Positions 42,835 to 55,990 of a DNA stretch of 64,000 nucleotides are shown here, one piece after another. Source of the DNA: CAWHMS01 sp963830495 (GTDB lineage Bacteria > Actinomycetota > Actinomycetes > Propionibacteriales > Nocardioidaceae). The notes under the pieces were generated by a model. The model did no database searches and was not told where the DNA came from. It worked only from the letters and a program-made list of their open reading frames with translations. Each line of letters begins with the position of its first letter. The stretch's first letter is position 1. The stretch covers positions 1,116,001-1,180,000 of the forward strand of contig CAWHMS010000002.1 in NCBI GenBank assembly GCA_963830495.1, given 5' to 3'. A program made the position numbers and the translations under genes.

Positions 42835-44219
42835 TCACTCCTCACCTGCGAGCCGGGCAACGGCACGCATCGGGATGTCGAGCCAGGTCGGCCGGTTGCG
42901 CATCTCGTAGACCGCCTCGTAGACCGCCTTGTCCGCCTCGTAGGCGTCGAGCACGGTCTGCAGCCGGTCGAGATCGAGTCCGCTGGTCTTCGCGTAGCCC
43001 GTCAGGAATGCCTCCCGGTTGCGCAGCGCCCACTCCTGGGCGCGGTAGCGCAGCTGGTCGTCCGCCCCGAACTGGCCGAGCGTCGCTCCGGCGGCATAGT
43101 CGAATGACCGCACCATGCCGGCGATGTCACGCACCGGGGAGTCCAGCGCCACCCGCTCGGCCAGGCTCTTGGCCGGCTCGCCCTCGAAGTCGATGATCTT
43201 CCAACCCTTGACCGTGCGCAGTGTCTGGCCCAGGTGCAGGTCACCATGCACCCGCTGTACGGCGATCGGCTCGCCAAGGGTCACCAGTGCGTCGAACCGC
43301 CGCCGCAGGCCGTCGGCGAAGGGCTCCAGCTCGGGGATCGACTGCAGCGCGGCGTCCAGCCGACTCTGCATGCCGAGCACGGTGGCGTCCCGCTGCTGCG
43401 GGGTCATGTCAGCCGTGCCGAAGGCGTCGGCGAGATCCGCATGGATCTCCGCGGTGGCGATCCCGAGGCGTTCGGCCTCGGCCGCGAAGTCGCCGCCCAC
43501 CTCGTCGGGGTGGAGGTCCTGCTCCACCAGGAGGTCGCGCACGCTGCCGAGCGCCATCACCCAGCCGTCCGTGGCAGTCCTGAGGAACACCTGGAGCATC
43601 CCGAGGTGTCCCTCGTGGGCGACCCCGTCCAGGTCGGTCCAGCGCCCCTCGATCCAGCCGAGGAGCGGCGCCACGTGCTCGTCGCCGCGACGCGTGAGCG
43701 CCGTGAGGATCTCGATGTCGGGGTTACCTCCCGCGCTGATCCGCCTGAACAGCTTGAAGATCGCGACGTCGCCGTACGCGACGGAGGTGTTGGACTGCTC
43801 CCCGGACAGCACCGTGCCGAGGTCGGACGGCTCGGGCAGCTCTGCATCGTCGAGCACGCGGAACCTGACGCCGTCGAGCACGCGCTCCTCGTGGAAGGCC
43901 TGCACGACCTGGGTCGCTGCCTCCTTGAGGAACAGGGCGTCGTACGCCCAGACCTGCCCCAGCTCGTCGTCGTGCAGCTCGCCGACGTACGCGTGCGAGA
44001 GGTCGACATCCTGGTAGTTCAGATACGCTAGCGGCACCTGATAGCTGTCCCGGGTGCCGTCCTCGTACACGATGGTGACCACCTCGACGCGGACACGCAT
44101 CCCGTCCGGCGACAGCCACGGCAGCCGGTCGATGTGCGCGACCGTGAAGTCGCGCCCCTTGCCGGCGAACCACCGTCGCTCGGCGAGGTACGTCGCGAGC
44201 TGGTGGTGGAAGTCGCTCG

Positions 44220-44223
<4 letters not shown>
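42835..44223 (-). CDS. mak: Maltokinase
   Basis: Phosphorylates maltose to maltose-1-phosphate, the donor for GlgE. The 462 residues show the N-terminal cap (LATYLAERRWFAGKGRDF) and the aminoglycoside-phosphotransferase-like kinase core with VQRVHGDLHLGQTL as catalytic loop and WKIIDFEGEPAKSLAERV as metal loop, the standard Mak/Pep2 motifs. GTG 44223 overlaps the treS stop (GTGA). It sits between treS, which makes maltose, and glgB. Confidence 0.95.
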
Positions 44224-45884
<1,661 letters not shown>

Positions 45885-45885
45885 G

Positions 45886-47853
<1,968 letters not shown>

Positions 47854-47929
47854 GACCCCATACTTCCGAACTCACCGCTGCATGCAAATCCGCCGCCCGC
47901 CGCGGGGTGCAGGGCATCACGCACGGCGA

Positions 47930-47968
47930 CCCGGCCCAGGCGACGGGAGTCAGGTCGCCTGGGCCGGG
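47930..47968 (-). terminator. Strong hairpin terminator after the ABC transporter operon
   Basis: Perfect 15-bp arms, CCCGGCCCAGGCGAC at 47930-47944 and its reverse complement at 47954-47968, with a 9-base loop. It lies 20 bases after the permease stop and 76 bases before the glgE start. There is no U-tract, which is common in high-GC actinobacteria. Confidence 0.75.
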
Positions 47969-47988
47969 AATCGTGGGTGCGATGGCGG

Positions 47989-48882
47989 TCAGTTGGTCGC
48001 GCTGCCGGTCAGGCCCCTGTTTTCCCGAACCCGCTTGGTGATCACCCCGAAGATCGCGTCGATCACCATGCCGATGATCAGGATCACGATCATGATCGAG
48101 AGCAACCAGGGGGCGCCGTTAGGCACTGTGCGGGAGAAGTTCAGCGCACTTCCCAGCGACGCTGCCCCGCCGATCGGGACAAGTAGTTCACCGGCGAGCA
48201 GGCTCCGCCAGGAGAAAGCCCAGCCCTGCTTGAGCCCCATCAGGTACGTCGGCATCGCCGCAGGGAGCACGACGAAGCGATAGCGGTCGACGCCACGGGC
48301 GCCGAGCATCCGCCCGGCGCGCAGCAGCGGTGGCGGCACCTCGTCGATCCCGGCGATGACACCTGCCGCGATGGATGGCGCTGCCCCGAGCACGACGACG
48401 AACAAGATGGCGGTCTCGGTGAGCCCGAAGAACAGGATCGCTAGGGGGAACCAAGCGATCGACGGCATGGTCTGCAGGCCCGCGATCATCGACGCGATCG
48501 CAAGCCGCATGACGCGCCACTGCACCACGACAATCCCGAGCGTCGTCCCGATGAGGATGGCCAGCGCATAGCCCAGGAGACCGCGTTGCATCGTCAAGCC
48601 GATTTGGTCCCACAAGCTGTGGATGGTGCGAGAGTTGCCCGTCATCTCGTCCCAAAGCTGTTGGAAGACGGTCGCCGGGCTCGGCAGCACGTACTCCGGC
48701 TTCCACTCGGCCCAGATCGCGGCTTGCCAGATCAGCAGGACGATGCCAACTGCCATCGCTTTGGGCCAGATCCACGACCAGACGCGCAGTGTGCGGTGTT
48801 TGTCGCTACCGGGTGACGATCGCGGTGGGTCGTCGGTGATGGCCGGGTGGGGCGCAGTTGTACCAGTCAGATCAAGCGACAT
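47989..48882 (-). CDS. ABC transporter permease, SsuC/TauC type
   Basis: Membrane channel subunit of 297 residues with about six helices. The conserved cytoplasmic loop GVIAGIDEVPPPLLRAGRML and GARGVDRYRFVVLPAAMPTY corresponds to the EAA motif that docks to the ATPase. Nearest families are aliphatic sulfonate, taurine and nitrate permeases. Its start overlaps the ATPase gene by 11 bases. It is the last gene of the SBP-ATPase-permease operon. Confidence 0.9.
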   Translation of the reverse strand: MSLDLTGTTAPHPAITDDPPRSSPGSDKHRTLRVWSWIWPKAMAVGIVLLIWQAAIWAEWKPEYVLPSPATVFQQLWDEMTGNSRTIHSLWDQIGLTMQRGLLGYALAILIGTTLGIVVVQWRVMRLAIASMIAGLQTMPSIAWFPLAILFFGLTETAILFVVVLGAAPSIAAGVIAGIDEVPPPLLRAGRMLGARGVDRYRFVVLPAAMPTYLMGLKQGWAFSWRSLLAGELLVPIGGAASLGSALNFSRTVPNGAPWLLSIMIVILIIGMVIDAIFGVITKRVRENRGLTGSATN

Positions 48883-49660
48883 GAGCGGCCACCTCCGCCT
48901 TGAGCTCGCGGGTCAGCCGTCCCGCGAGCTGCGCTACCTCGACGTCGTCGCTGCGCCGCGGTCGGCCGAAGCCGACCTCCAACTCCGTCTTGACGCGGCC
49001 GGGTGAGCTAGAGAAGAGCACGGTTCGGTCGCTCAGTCGCACGGCTTCGCGAACGTTGTGCGTCACAAAGACGATGGTGAGACCGAGCTCGAGGTATATG
49101 CGCTCGATTTCGTCGTGCATCGCGTCCCGGGTCATCGCGTCCAGTGCCGCGAACGGCTCGTCCATGAGCACGATGTCCGCCTCTTGGGCGAGCACCCGGG
49201 CGAGTGCCGTGCGCTGACGCATGCCGCCGGACAGCTGATGCGGACGCTTGTCTTGGCGCCCGCCCAGGTGCACGAGCTTGAGCAGCTCATCGACCCGAGC
49301 GGCTCGCTTCGACTTCGGGACACCGCTGAGCCTGAGCGCCAGGTCGACGTTCTGCCCTGCGGTGAGCCACGGAAAGAGCGTCGCCTCTTGGAACATGAAG
49401 GCGACCTTGCGGCCGGCGGTGTCGATGCTGCCGCTCGTGGGTCTGTCCAACCCCGCGATCAAGTTGAGCAATGTGCTCTTGCCACAGCCACTGGCACCGA
49501 CGACGCAAAGAAACTCCCGCTCTGCGACGCTGAGGTCCACCGACTGGAGGGCTGTGGTGGCGTCCGTGCCTTGCCCGAAGACCTTGCTGACTCCCTGGAT
49601 GCGGATGGCCGTGCCGGACGCGAGCGCGTCCGGCACGGCGACCCGTGCTGTCGTGGTCAC
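48872..49660 (-). CDS. ABC transporter ATP-binding protein, SsuB/TauB type
   Basis: ATPase of 262 residues. Walker A is VGASGCGKSTLLNL, the Q-loop region is VAFMFQEATLFPW, the signature is LSGGMRQRTALARVLA, Walker B is DIVLMDEPFAALD, and the switch His is in TIVFVTHNVREAVRL. These match the nitrate/sulfonate/taurine subfamily. GTG 49660 overlaps the substrate-binding-protein stop (GTGA), indicating coupled translation. Confidence 0.93.
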   Translation of the reverse strand: MTTTARVAVPDALASGTAIRIQGVSKVFGQGTDATTALQSVDLSVAEREFLCVVGASGCGKSTLLNLIAGLDRPTSGSIDTAGRKVAFMFQEATLFPWLTAGQNVDLALRLSGVPKSKRAARVDELLKLVHLGGRQDKRPHQLSGGMRQRTALARVLAQEADIVLMDEPFAALDAMTRDAMHDEIERIYLELGLTIVFVTHNVREAVRLSDRTVLFSSSPGRVKTELEVGFGRPRRSDDVEVAQLAGRLTRELKAEVAAHVA

Positions 49661-50739
49661 TGGGTTGACGGTCCTGACACTTCGGGCTCACCGGCGTCGG
49701 CGAGCAGCTTGTTGAGTGGGTCGAGGTTGTAGATGTCGGCGAGGTTGTCGATCGGCTCGAGCAGTCCGACAGTCTCTGCATCCGCTGCTCCTTCGAGCAG
49801 TGAGTCCGCGATCGGGTCGTTGCTGAAGGTAAGCCGACCCCACGCCTGGTCGAGCACCTCGGGCGGCACTTCGCTGCCCGTCAGGCCACTGATGTACTCG
49901 CCGGTCAGGGTCTTCGCCTCGTCGCTGTTCTGGGCGATGAAGTCATTGGCCTGGATCTGACCCTGCAAGAGGTCGTCGACGAGATCGGCGTGCTCGCTCA
50001 GGAAGTCGTTGTTGACCAGCAGATGGGTGGTGACGTACTCGCCGTTTGGCCAGAGGTCGGCTTCGTCGATGAGCGTCTCGGCGCCTTCAGCCTCCAGGAG
50101 GGAGGCATACGGCTCCGGCAGCCAGGCCCCGTCCAACTCGCCCTGGGCGAATGCCTGAACGGTCAGGCTGTTGTCCTGGTTGACCACGGTGACGTCGCCT
50201 TGGCCGTCTGAGCTCACGTCGTACCCCTGCTCCTTGAGCCAGGCCTTGAGCGCGACGTCCTGGGTGTTGCCGAGTCCTGGTGTCGCGAGCGTGGCGCCGG
50301 CGAGATCCTCGGGGGACGTGATCGAGGGGTCGACGACCAAGGAAGCACCGCCCGACGTGGCCCCGCTGATGAGGCTGACATTCTCGGAGGTCGCGTACGC
50401 CGTGATGGCCGGAGATGGACCGATGTATGTCGCGTCGAGGTCTCCGTTGAGCAGGGCGTCGATCGTGTCGCTGCCGCTGTTGAAGTCGAGCGTCTCGAGG
50501 GTGGCGTTGTCCTCGGCGAGGGCGTCCTCGAAGTAGCCCTTCTCGATGCCGACGATGGCGCTCGCGTGCGTGAGGTTCGGGAAGTAGCCCAGCCGGACGT
50601 TGGTGGACTCGCCACTGCCGTCGCTGGCGGACGAGCCCTCGTCGTCGCCACCGCAGGCGGCGAGCGAGGTGAGAACGGCGCCCGCGAGGATCAGGGCTCC
50701 GAGGCGGCGCGCGCGCCGGGGTGCAGGGTTCGGTGACAT
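49657..50739 (-). CDS. ABC transporter substrate-binding lipoprotein, SsuA/TauA-like
   Basis: Lipoprotein of 360 residues with a lipobox near residues 25-30 (LTSLAACGG; the Cys is lipidated). The mature part reads NVRLGYFPNLTHASAIVGIE, LNGDLDATYIGPSPAI, and DLAGATLATPGLGNTQDVAL, the type-2 periplasmic-binding fold of SsuA/NMT1-like proteins. The substrate is probably a sulfonate or other small organosulfur compound, but nitrate-type ligands cannot be excluded. An aaagga site precedes ATG 50739. The short divergent region to glgP is AT-rich with repeats. Confidence 0.88.
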   Translation of the reverse strand: MSPNPAPRRARRLGALILAGAVLTSLAACGGDDEGSSASDGSGESTNVRLGYFPNLTHASAIVGIEKGYFEDALAEDNATLETLDFNSGSDTIDALLNGDLDATYIGPSPAITAYATSENVSLISGATSGGASLVVDPSITSPEDLAGATLATPGLGNTQDVALKAWLKEQGYDVSSDGQGDVTVVNQDNSLTVQAFAQGELDGAWLPEPYASLLEAEGAETLIDEADLWPNGEYVTTHLLVNNDFLSEHADLVDDLLQGQIQANDFIAQNSDEAKTLTGEYISGLTGSEVPPEVLDQAWGRLTFSNDPIADSLLEGAADAETVGLLEPIDNLADIYNLDPLNKLLADAGEPEVSGPSTQ

Positions 50740-50741
50740 CG

Positions 50742-50788
50742 CTTAAAGTCCTTTCAAAGACTTAAGTCAAGTGAGTTACGTGAGTAAG
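50742..50788. promoter_or_regulatory. AT-rich repeat region upstream of the ABC operon
   Basis: Contains the palindrome GACTTAAGTC (50759-50768), an inverted partner CTTAAAGTC (50742-50750), and the tandem pair GTGAGTTAC/GTGAGTAAG (50771-50788). The low GC stands out from its surroundings. It probably holds the promoter and an operator of the transporter operon. Confidence 0.45.
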
Positions 50789-50905
50789 GTACACGACCCG
50801 GATGCCGGATGTGGCGTTTCCCGGTATTGGTGCCGCGTGTCCCTCGTCACGCCGGCCTCCAGAGAGCGAGCGCGCCGGTCGCACTGGTCGCCATACGGCT
50901 GTGGA

Positions 50906-50935
50906 TTGGTCGCGGGATGCCTGGTCAACTACCGT
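50906..50935 (+). promoter_or_regulatory. Promoter of glgP (-35 TTGGTC, -10 TACCGT)
   Basis: TTGGTC (50906-50911) and TACCGT (50930-50935) are separated by 18 bases. The -10 ends six bases before GTG 50942, pointing to a leaderless transcript. Confidence 0.5.
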
Positions 50936-50941
50936 CTTCGC

Positions 50942-53542
50942 GTGCGTGCTATCCGACGGTTCACCGTCCGCCCCGTCCTGCCCGAGGCTCTCCGGCCACT
51001 CGAGGAGCTGGTGCTCAACCTGCGGTGGTCCTGGCACCCGGAGACGCAGGACCTGTTTGCGGCCGTCGATGCTGAGGCATGGGCTGCCAGCGGGCATGAC
51101 CCGGTGCGCTTCCTCGGTGCCGTCCGGGCCGATCGGCTCACCGAGCTGAGCAAGGACAGGAGGTTCCTCAGGCAGCTCGAGCTCACCCATGCCGACCTCG
51201 AGGGCTACCTGACCGGCGATCAGTGGTATCAGGAGCTGGGCGCGGACGCCCCGACCTCGATCGCCTACTTCTCGCCCGAGTTCGGGATCGCAGCGACCCT
51301 GCCGCAATACTCGGGCGGGCTTGGGATCCTGGCCGGCGACCACCTCAAGTCCGCCAGCGATCTCGGCGTACCGATCATCGGCGTGGGGCTGCTCTACCAG
51401 CACGGCTACTTCCGCCAGCTGCTGTCTCGAGAGGGATGGCAGCAGGAGCGCTACCCGATCGTCGACCCCGACGAGCTACCGCTGACCCTGTTGCGCGAGG
51501 ACGATGGTGCGCCGACCCGCATCGTCCTGGCCGTGGCCGGGGGCAACGACCTCATCGCCCATGTCTGGGTCGCGCAGGTCGGCCGGGTCCCGCTGCTCTT
51601 GCTCGACTCCGACATCGAGGAGAACGGCACCGGGCTGCGCGAGGTTACCGACCGTCTGTACGGCGGCGGCTCGGACCACCGGCTGCTCCAGGAGCTCCTG
51701 CTCGGGGTCGGGGGCGTCCGCGCGATCCGGGCGTACTGCCGCCTGACCGGTGCCCCGGCCCCGGAGGTCTTCCACACCAACGAGGGCCACGCCGGCTTCC
51801 TCGGCATCGAGCGGATCCGCGAGTTCATCGCCGACGACGGGCTGGACTTCGACGCCGCTCTGGAGAAGGCCAGGGCCGGCACCGTGTTCACCACGCACAC
51901 GCCCGTGCCGGCTGGCATCGACCGCTTCTCCCGCGAGCTGATCGAGATGCAGTTCGGTGGCGCCTCGGCGATGCCGGGGCTGCCCGTCGACAAGATCCTC
52001 GCGCTCGGCACCGAGGACTACGACGGTGGCGACACGACGGTCTTCAACATGGCCGTGATGGGCTTCCGCCTTGCCGGCCGGGCCAATGGCGTCAGCCAGC
52101 TGCATGGCCACGTGTCGCGCGGGATGTTCAAGGGACTGTGGCCGGGCTTCGACGAAGGCGACGTACCGATCTCGTCGATCACCAACGGGGTGCACGCCCC
52201 GACGTGGGTGGCGCGCGAGGTCTTCGGGCTGGCCGAGCGGGCGGAGATGCTGTCGTCGGCGGGCCGGCTCACCGACTGGAGCGGGGTCGACAAGATGTCC
52301 GCGGCGGAGATCTGGCAGGTAAAGCGCGCGCTGCGCCAGCGACTGGTGCTCGACGTCCGCGCCCGGGTGCGCAAGTCGTGGCTGCAGCGCGGCGCCAGCC
52401 CCGCGGAGCTGGGCTGGGTCGAGGAGATCCTGGATCCTGACGTGCTGACGATCGGCTTCGCCCGGCGGGTGCCGTCATACAAGCGCCTCACGCTCATGTT
52501 GCGCGACCCGGAGCGGCTCAAGCGGCTGCTGCTGCACCCCGAACGCCCCATCCAGCTGGTCATCGCGGGCAAGGCGCACCCGGCCGACGAGGGTGGCAAG
52601 CGGTTGATCCAGGAGATCGTCCGCTTCTCAGACGATCCCGAGGTCCGGCACCGGATCGCCTTCCTTCCCAACTACGACATCGCGATGGCGCAGGCGCTCT
52701 ATCCCGGCTGTGACGTGTGGTTGAACAACCCGCTCCGACCGTACGAGGCGTGCGGGACGTCGGGCATGAAGGCGGCCCTCAACGGAGGACTCAACCTGTC
52801 GATCCTCGACGGGTGGTGGGACGAGTGGTACGACGGCGACAACGGCTGGGCCATCCCGTCGGCGGACGGCGTCGAGGAGGCAGACCGCCGTGACGACATC
52901 GAGTCGGCCGCGATGTACGACCTGATGGAGGCCGAAGTCGCCCGGCGCTTCTACGACGTCGACGGCGAGCGGCTCCCGGTGCGCTGGATCGAGATGGTGC
53001 GGCACACCCTCAAGTCGCTCGGACCCCAGGTGCTGGCTTCGCGCATGGTGCGCGACTACGTCGAGGACCTCTACACGCCGGCGGCGCGCAGCTCGCGGCG
53101 GATCAGCACCGACCCTGACGCCCCGGGGGCGCTCGCCGCGTGGAAGCAGAAGGTGCGTGCCGGCTGGCCGAAGGTGCGGATCGAGCACGTGGAGTCCGAG
53201 GGCGTCAGCGAGGCCCCGGCGCTGGGGTCGAAGCTCACCGTTCGGGTCTACGCCAACCTCGGTGACCTCCAGCCCGAGGACGTCGACGTCCAGGTGGTGC
53301 ACGGTCGGGTGGCCGGAGACGACCAGTTGCGCGACCCGTCGGTCGCGAGCCTCCAGCACGCCGAGAGCCACGACGGCGGCCGGCACCGTTACGAAGCCGT
53401 CGTCGACCTCGACCAGACCGGACCGTTTGGCTACACGGTGCGGATCCTGCCCCGGCACGACCTGCTCGTCAGCTCGGCCGAGGTAGGGCTGGTCTCCTGG
53501 CCCATGGACGTCAACCTCGCCGATCTCCCTGACCCTGGGTGA
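50942..53542 (+). CDS. glgP: Alpha-glucan phosphorylase
   Basis: Releases glucose-1-phosphate from alpha-1,4-glucan. From GTG 50942 (866 aa) it begins VRAIRRFTVRPVLPEALRPL and continues NLRWSWHPETQDLF, the standard start of this phosphorylase family. The sugar-phosphate region is IAYFSPEFGI followed by LPQYSGGLGILAGDHLKSAS. PLP is bound by the Lys in EACGTSGMKAALNGGLNLSI. The frame is open to 50771, but that would run through the AT-rich control region. It pairs with glgX for glucan breakdown, opposite the GlgE synthesis operon. Confidence 0.93.
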   Translation: MRAIRRFTVRPVLPEALRPLEELVLNLRWSWHPETQDLFAAVDAEAWAASGHDPVRFLGAVRADRLTELSKDRRFLRQLELTHADLEGYLTGDQWYQELGADAPTSIAYFSPEFGIAATLPQYSGGLGILAGDHLKSASDLGVPIIGVGLLYQHGYFRQLLSREGWQQERYPIVDPDELPLTLLREDDGAPTRIVLAVAGGNDLIAHVWVAQVGRVPLLLLDSDIEENGTGLREVTDRLYGGGSDHRLLQELLLGVGGVRAIRAYCRLTGAPAPEVFHTNEGHAGFLGIERIREFIADDGLDFDAALEKARAGTVFTTHTPVPAGIDRFSRELIEMQFGGASAMPGLPVDKILALGTEDYDGGDTTVFNMAVMGFRLAGRANGVSQLHGHVSRGMFKGLWPGFDEGDVPISSITNGVHAPTWVAREVFGLAERAEMLSSAGRLTDWSGVDKMSAAEIWQVKRALRQRLVLDVRARVRKSWLQRGASPAELGWVEEILDPDVLTIGFARRVPSYKRLTLMLRDPERLKRLLLHPERPIQLVIAGKAHPADEGGKRLIQEIVRFSDDPEVRHRIAFLPNYDIAMAQALYPGCDVWLNNPLRPYEACGTSGMKAALNGGLNLSILDGWWDEWYDGDNGWAIPSADGVEEADRRDDIESAAMYDLMEAEVARRFYDVDGERLPVRWIEMVRHTLKSLGPQVLASRMVRDYVEDLYTPAARSSRRISTDPDAPGALAAWKQKVRAGWPKVRIEHVESEGVSEAPALGSKLTVRVYANLGDLQPEDVDVQVVHGRVAGDDQLRDPSVASLQHAESHDGGRHRYEAVVDLDQTGPFGYTVRILPRHDLLVSSAEVGLVSWPMDVNLADLPDPG

Positions 53543-53746
53543 CCCCGGCCAAGCCGCCTCACCTGCCTCACCTGTCCAGCCGGCTGGCACCTGCCGCGAT
53601 CTCGCGCCCCGCGCCACGCCCGACCTGACCCGCGCCCGGTCCCTGCCGCTTTCGCGCCGCAGACATGGCCACCCAAGTGGTCGCGAAGCTGCGCTCCGCG
53701 CGAAATCGAGGCATCGGCGGGTGGCCGTCATCTCGGGCAACTGCGG

Positions 53747-55858
53747 CTACTGCCCGGAGACTGCCTCGAAGAGCGCGAACGTGTGCGGCGCGAGCGTGAC
53801 CGTGCCGCCGGCAGCCAGCGCCTCGGTACGCGCCGGGGCGTCGGTACGGACCACCTCGCGGTAGTGCTCTGCCCACGCTGCCGGGAGGTGTACGTCGACC
53901 GGCGCCGTACCGGCATGCAACCAGATCAGGAAGGACGTGTCGCGGAGCCGCGCTCCCCGGGCGTCGAGCGACCGCAGCGCGTCGCCGGCCAGGAAGACGC
54001 CCAACGTCCGTGCCTCGGTGTCCGCCCAGGACTCGACGGTCATCTCCGCTCCTGACGGCTGGAGCCAGGTGATGTCCTTGCGGCCGTCTGCGACCAGAGC
54101 GGCGCCGGAGAAGAAGTGACGTTGCCGCAGCACCGGGTGCTCGCGCCGGAGCCGGATCAGGGTGCGCGCCAGCTCGTGCAGGTGCTGCCATCGGGGCTCG
54201 GGTCGCCAGGCCATCCAAGCGGTCTCGTTGTCTTGGCAGTAGGGGTTGTTGTTGCCGCCTTGAGTGCGGCCACGCTCGTCGCCGGCCGCCAGCATCGGCA
54301 CGCCGGTCGAGACCAGCAGCGTCGCGAGCAGGTTGGCTGCCTGCCGCTGACGAAGTGCGACCACGTCCGGATCGTCGGTCTCGCCCTCGGCACCGCAGTT
54401 CCAGGAGCGGTTGTGGTCAGTGCCGTCGCTGTTGTCCTCGAGGTTGGCGTCGTTGTGCTTGGCGTCGTACGTCACCAGGTCGCGCAGGGTGAACCCGTCG
54501 TGGGCTGTGACGAAGTTGACCGAGGCGAAGGGCAGTCGCCCGTCGTCGGCGTACAGGTCGCTCGAACCGGACAGTCGCGATGCCAGCTCCCGTACGCCGC
54601 CCGAGCGGCCTCGCCAGAAGTCCCGGACCGCGTCGCGGTACTTGTCGTTCCACTCGCACCACGGCGGCGGGAAGCGGCCCACGAGGTATCCCTCCCACGA
54701 CACGTCCCACGGCTCCGCGATGAGCTTGACCTCTCGCAGCACCGGATCCTGGTGCACCGCGGTGAGGAAGGGGGCGTTGAGGTCGATCCGCGACGAGGTT
54801 CGCGCCAAAGCGGACGCGAGGTCGAAGCGGAAGCCGTCCACGTGCATCTCGGTCACCCAGTACCGCAGCGAGTCCATGACGAGCCGCAGCACCTGCGGCT
54901 CGGACACGTCGACGGTGTTGCCGCAGCCGGTGAAGTCGCGGTAGCGGCCGGAGCCGTCGTGGAGGTAGTAGGCGCCGTCGTCGTAGCCGCGATAGGCAAG
55001 GAACGGTCCCGTACGGCTGTGTTCCGCCGTGTGGTTGTAGACCACGTCGATGATGACCTCGATGCCGACGGAGTGCAGCGCCTTGACCATCTGCTTGAAC
55101 TCGGTGACCTGCTGTCCTCGACTGCCGGATGAGGAGTAGCCCGCGTGCGGAGCGAACCACGCGATCGGGTTGTAGCCCCAGTAGTTGGTCAGCCCGTGAC
55201 CGCTCACCGACAGCTCGGTCAGGAAATGCTGGACCGGCAGCAGCTCGAGGGAGGTGATGCCGAGGTCGGTCAGGTAGGCCAGCGACGCCGGGTGCGCCAT
55301 GCCCGCATAGGTGCCGCGGAGCGGCTCGGGCACGTCGGGGTTGAGCATCGTGAAGCCCCGCACGTGTGCCTCGTAGATGACCGCACGTCGCCAGGGCACC
55401 TCCGGAGACGTGTCGCCTGCCCAGTCGAAGCCGTCATCCCCGACGACCACGCTGCGCGGTGTGTACGGCGCCGAGTCACCCGGGTTGGGCTCGCCCTCGG
55501 GTGTGACCCCGGTCAGGACGAGATGCGGCGTCATGGCCCCGTCGACCGCTCGCGCGTACGGGTCGAGCAGCAGCTTGTCGGGGTTGAACAGCAGCCCTTG
55601 CTGCGGCCGCCAAGGGCCGTGCACCCGGTAGCCGTAGCGGGCGCCGTGGCCGACGCCCGGGACCAGCCCGTGCCAGACGCCGAGGGTGTGCTCGACCAGG
55701 TCGAGCCGGTGCTCGCGGCCGGCGTCGTCGACCAGACACAGCTCTACCCGGTCGGCATGCGGTGCCCACACTGCGAAGTTGGTGCCGGCATCCTCGACCA
55801 GGGCGCCGAGCCGGTGGTGTCCGCGCCATACCGTCGTGGGTGCCTCGGTGGGGATCAC
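53747..55858 (-). CDS. glgX: Glycogen debranching enzyme GlgX
   Basis: Isoamylase-type hydrolase of alpha-1,6 branches. From GTG 55858 (703 aa) it has an N-terminal CBM48 domain (GALVEDAGTNFAVWAPHADR), then a GH13 barrel with VIDVVYNHTAEHS, the nucleophile Asp in DGFRFDLASALAR, the acid Glu in LIAEPWDVSWEGY and the third Asp in FVTAHDGFTLRDLV. The frame is open far upstream to 56824, but that runs antisense to the enoyl-CoA hydratase gene. It converges on glgP; the 204 bases between them hold short repeats but no gene. Confidence 0.95.
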   Translation of the reverse strand: MIPTEAPTTVWRGHHRLGALVEDAGTNFAVWAPHADRVELCLVDDAGREHRLDLVEHTLGVWHGLVPGVGHGARYGYRVHGPWRPQQGLLFNPDKLLLDPYARAVDGAMTPHLVLTGVTPEGEPNPGDSAPYTPRSVVVGDDGFDWAGDTSPEVPWRRAVIYEAHVRGFTMLNPDVPEPLRGTYAGMAHPASLAYLTDLGITSLELLPVQHFLTELSVSGHGLTNYWGYNPIAWFAPHAGYSSSGSRGQQVTEFKQMVKALHSVGIEVIIDVVYNHTAEHSRTGPFLAYRGYDDGAYYLHDGSGRYRDFTGCGNTVDVSEPQVLRLVMDSLRYWVTEMHVDGFRFDLASALARTSSRIDLNAPFLTAVHQDPVLREVKLIAEPWDVSWEGYLVGRFPPPWCEWNDKYRDAVRDFWRGRSGGVRELASRLSGSSDLYADDGRLPFASVNFVTAHDGFTLRDLVTYDAKHNDANLEDNSDGTDHNRSWNCGAEGETDDPDVVALRQRQAANLLATLLVSTGVPMLAAGDERGRTQGGNNNPYCQDNETAWMAWRPEPRWQHLHELARTLIRLRREHPVLRQRHFFSGAALVADGRKDITWLQPSGAEMTVESWADTEARTLGVFLAGDALRSLDARGARLRDTSFLIWLHAGTAPVDVHLPAAWAEHYREVVRTDAPARTEALAAGGTVTLAPHTFALFEAVSGQ

Positions 55859-55990
55859 CGCGCCATTCTGACCCACCGGTCCGTCTCGGCTCTCACCTTC
55901 CGGCGGTTGGCTAGGGTGTCTCGGTGTCATGGCGCCCGACGGTGGCGCGACCGGCCTGAGGCGACCGGCGTGGCGCAACGAGGAGGACAT

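Noticed and set aside
50771..50941. Extended start of glgP
   Set aside because: The added 57 residues are not phosphorylase-like and run through the AT-rich control region. A -10 element sits six bases before GTG 50942.
53543..53746. Short direct repeat (CCTCACCTG twice) and GGCCACCC/GGGTGGCC arms between glgP and glgX
   Set aside because: Arms are only 8 bp and over 40 bases apart. I see no gene, strong terminator or mobile element in this stretch.
55145..55990. In-frame N-terminal extension of the enoyl-CoA hydratase
   Set aside because: The extension is antisense to glgX and shows no domain. A strong ribosome site at GTG 55991 marks the true start.
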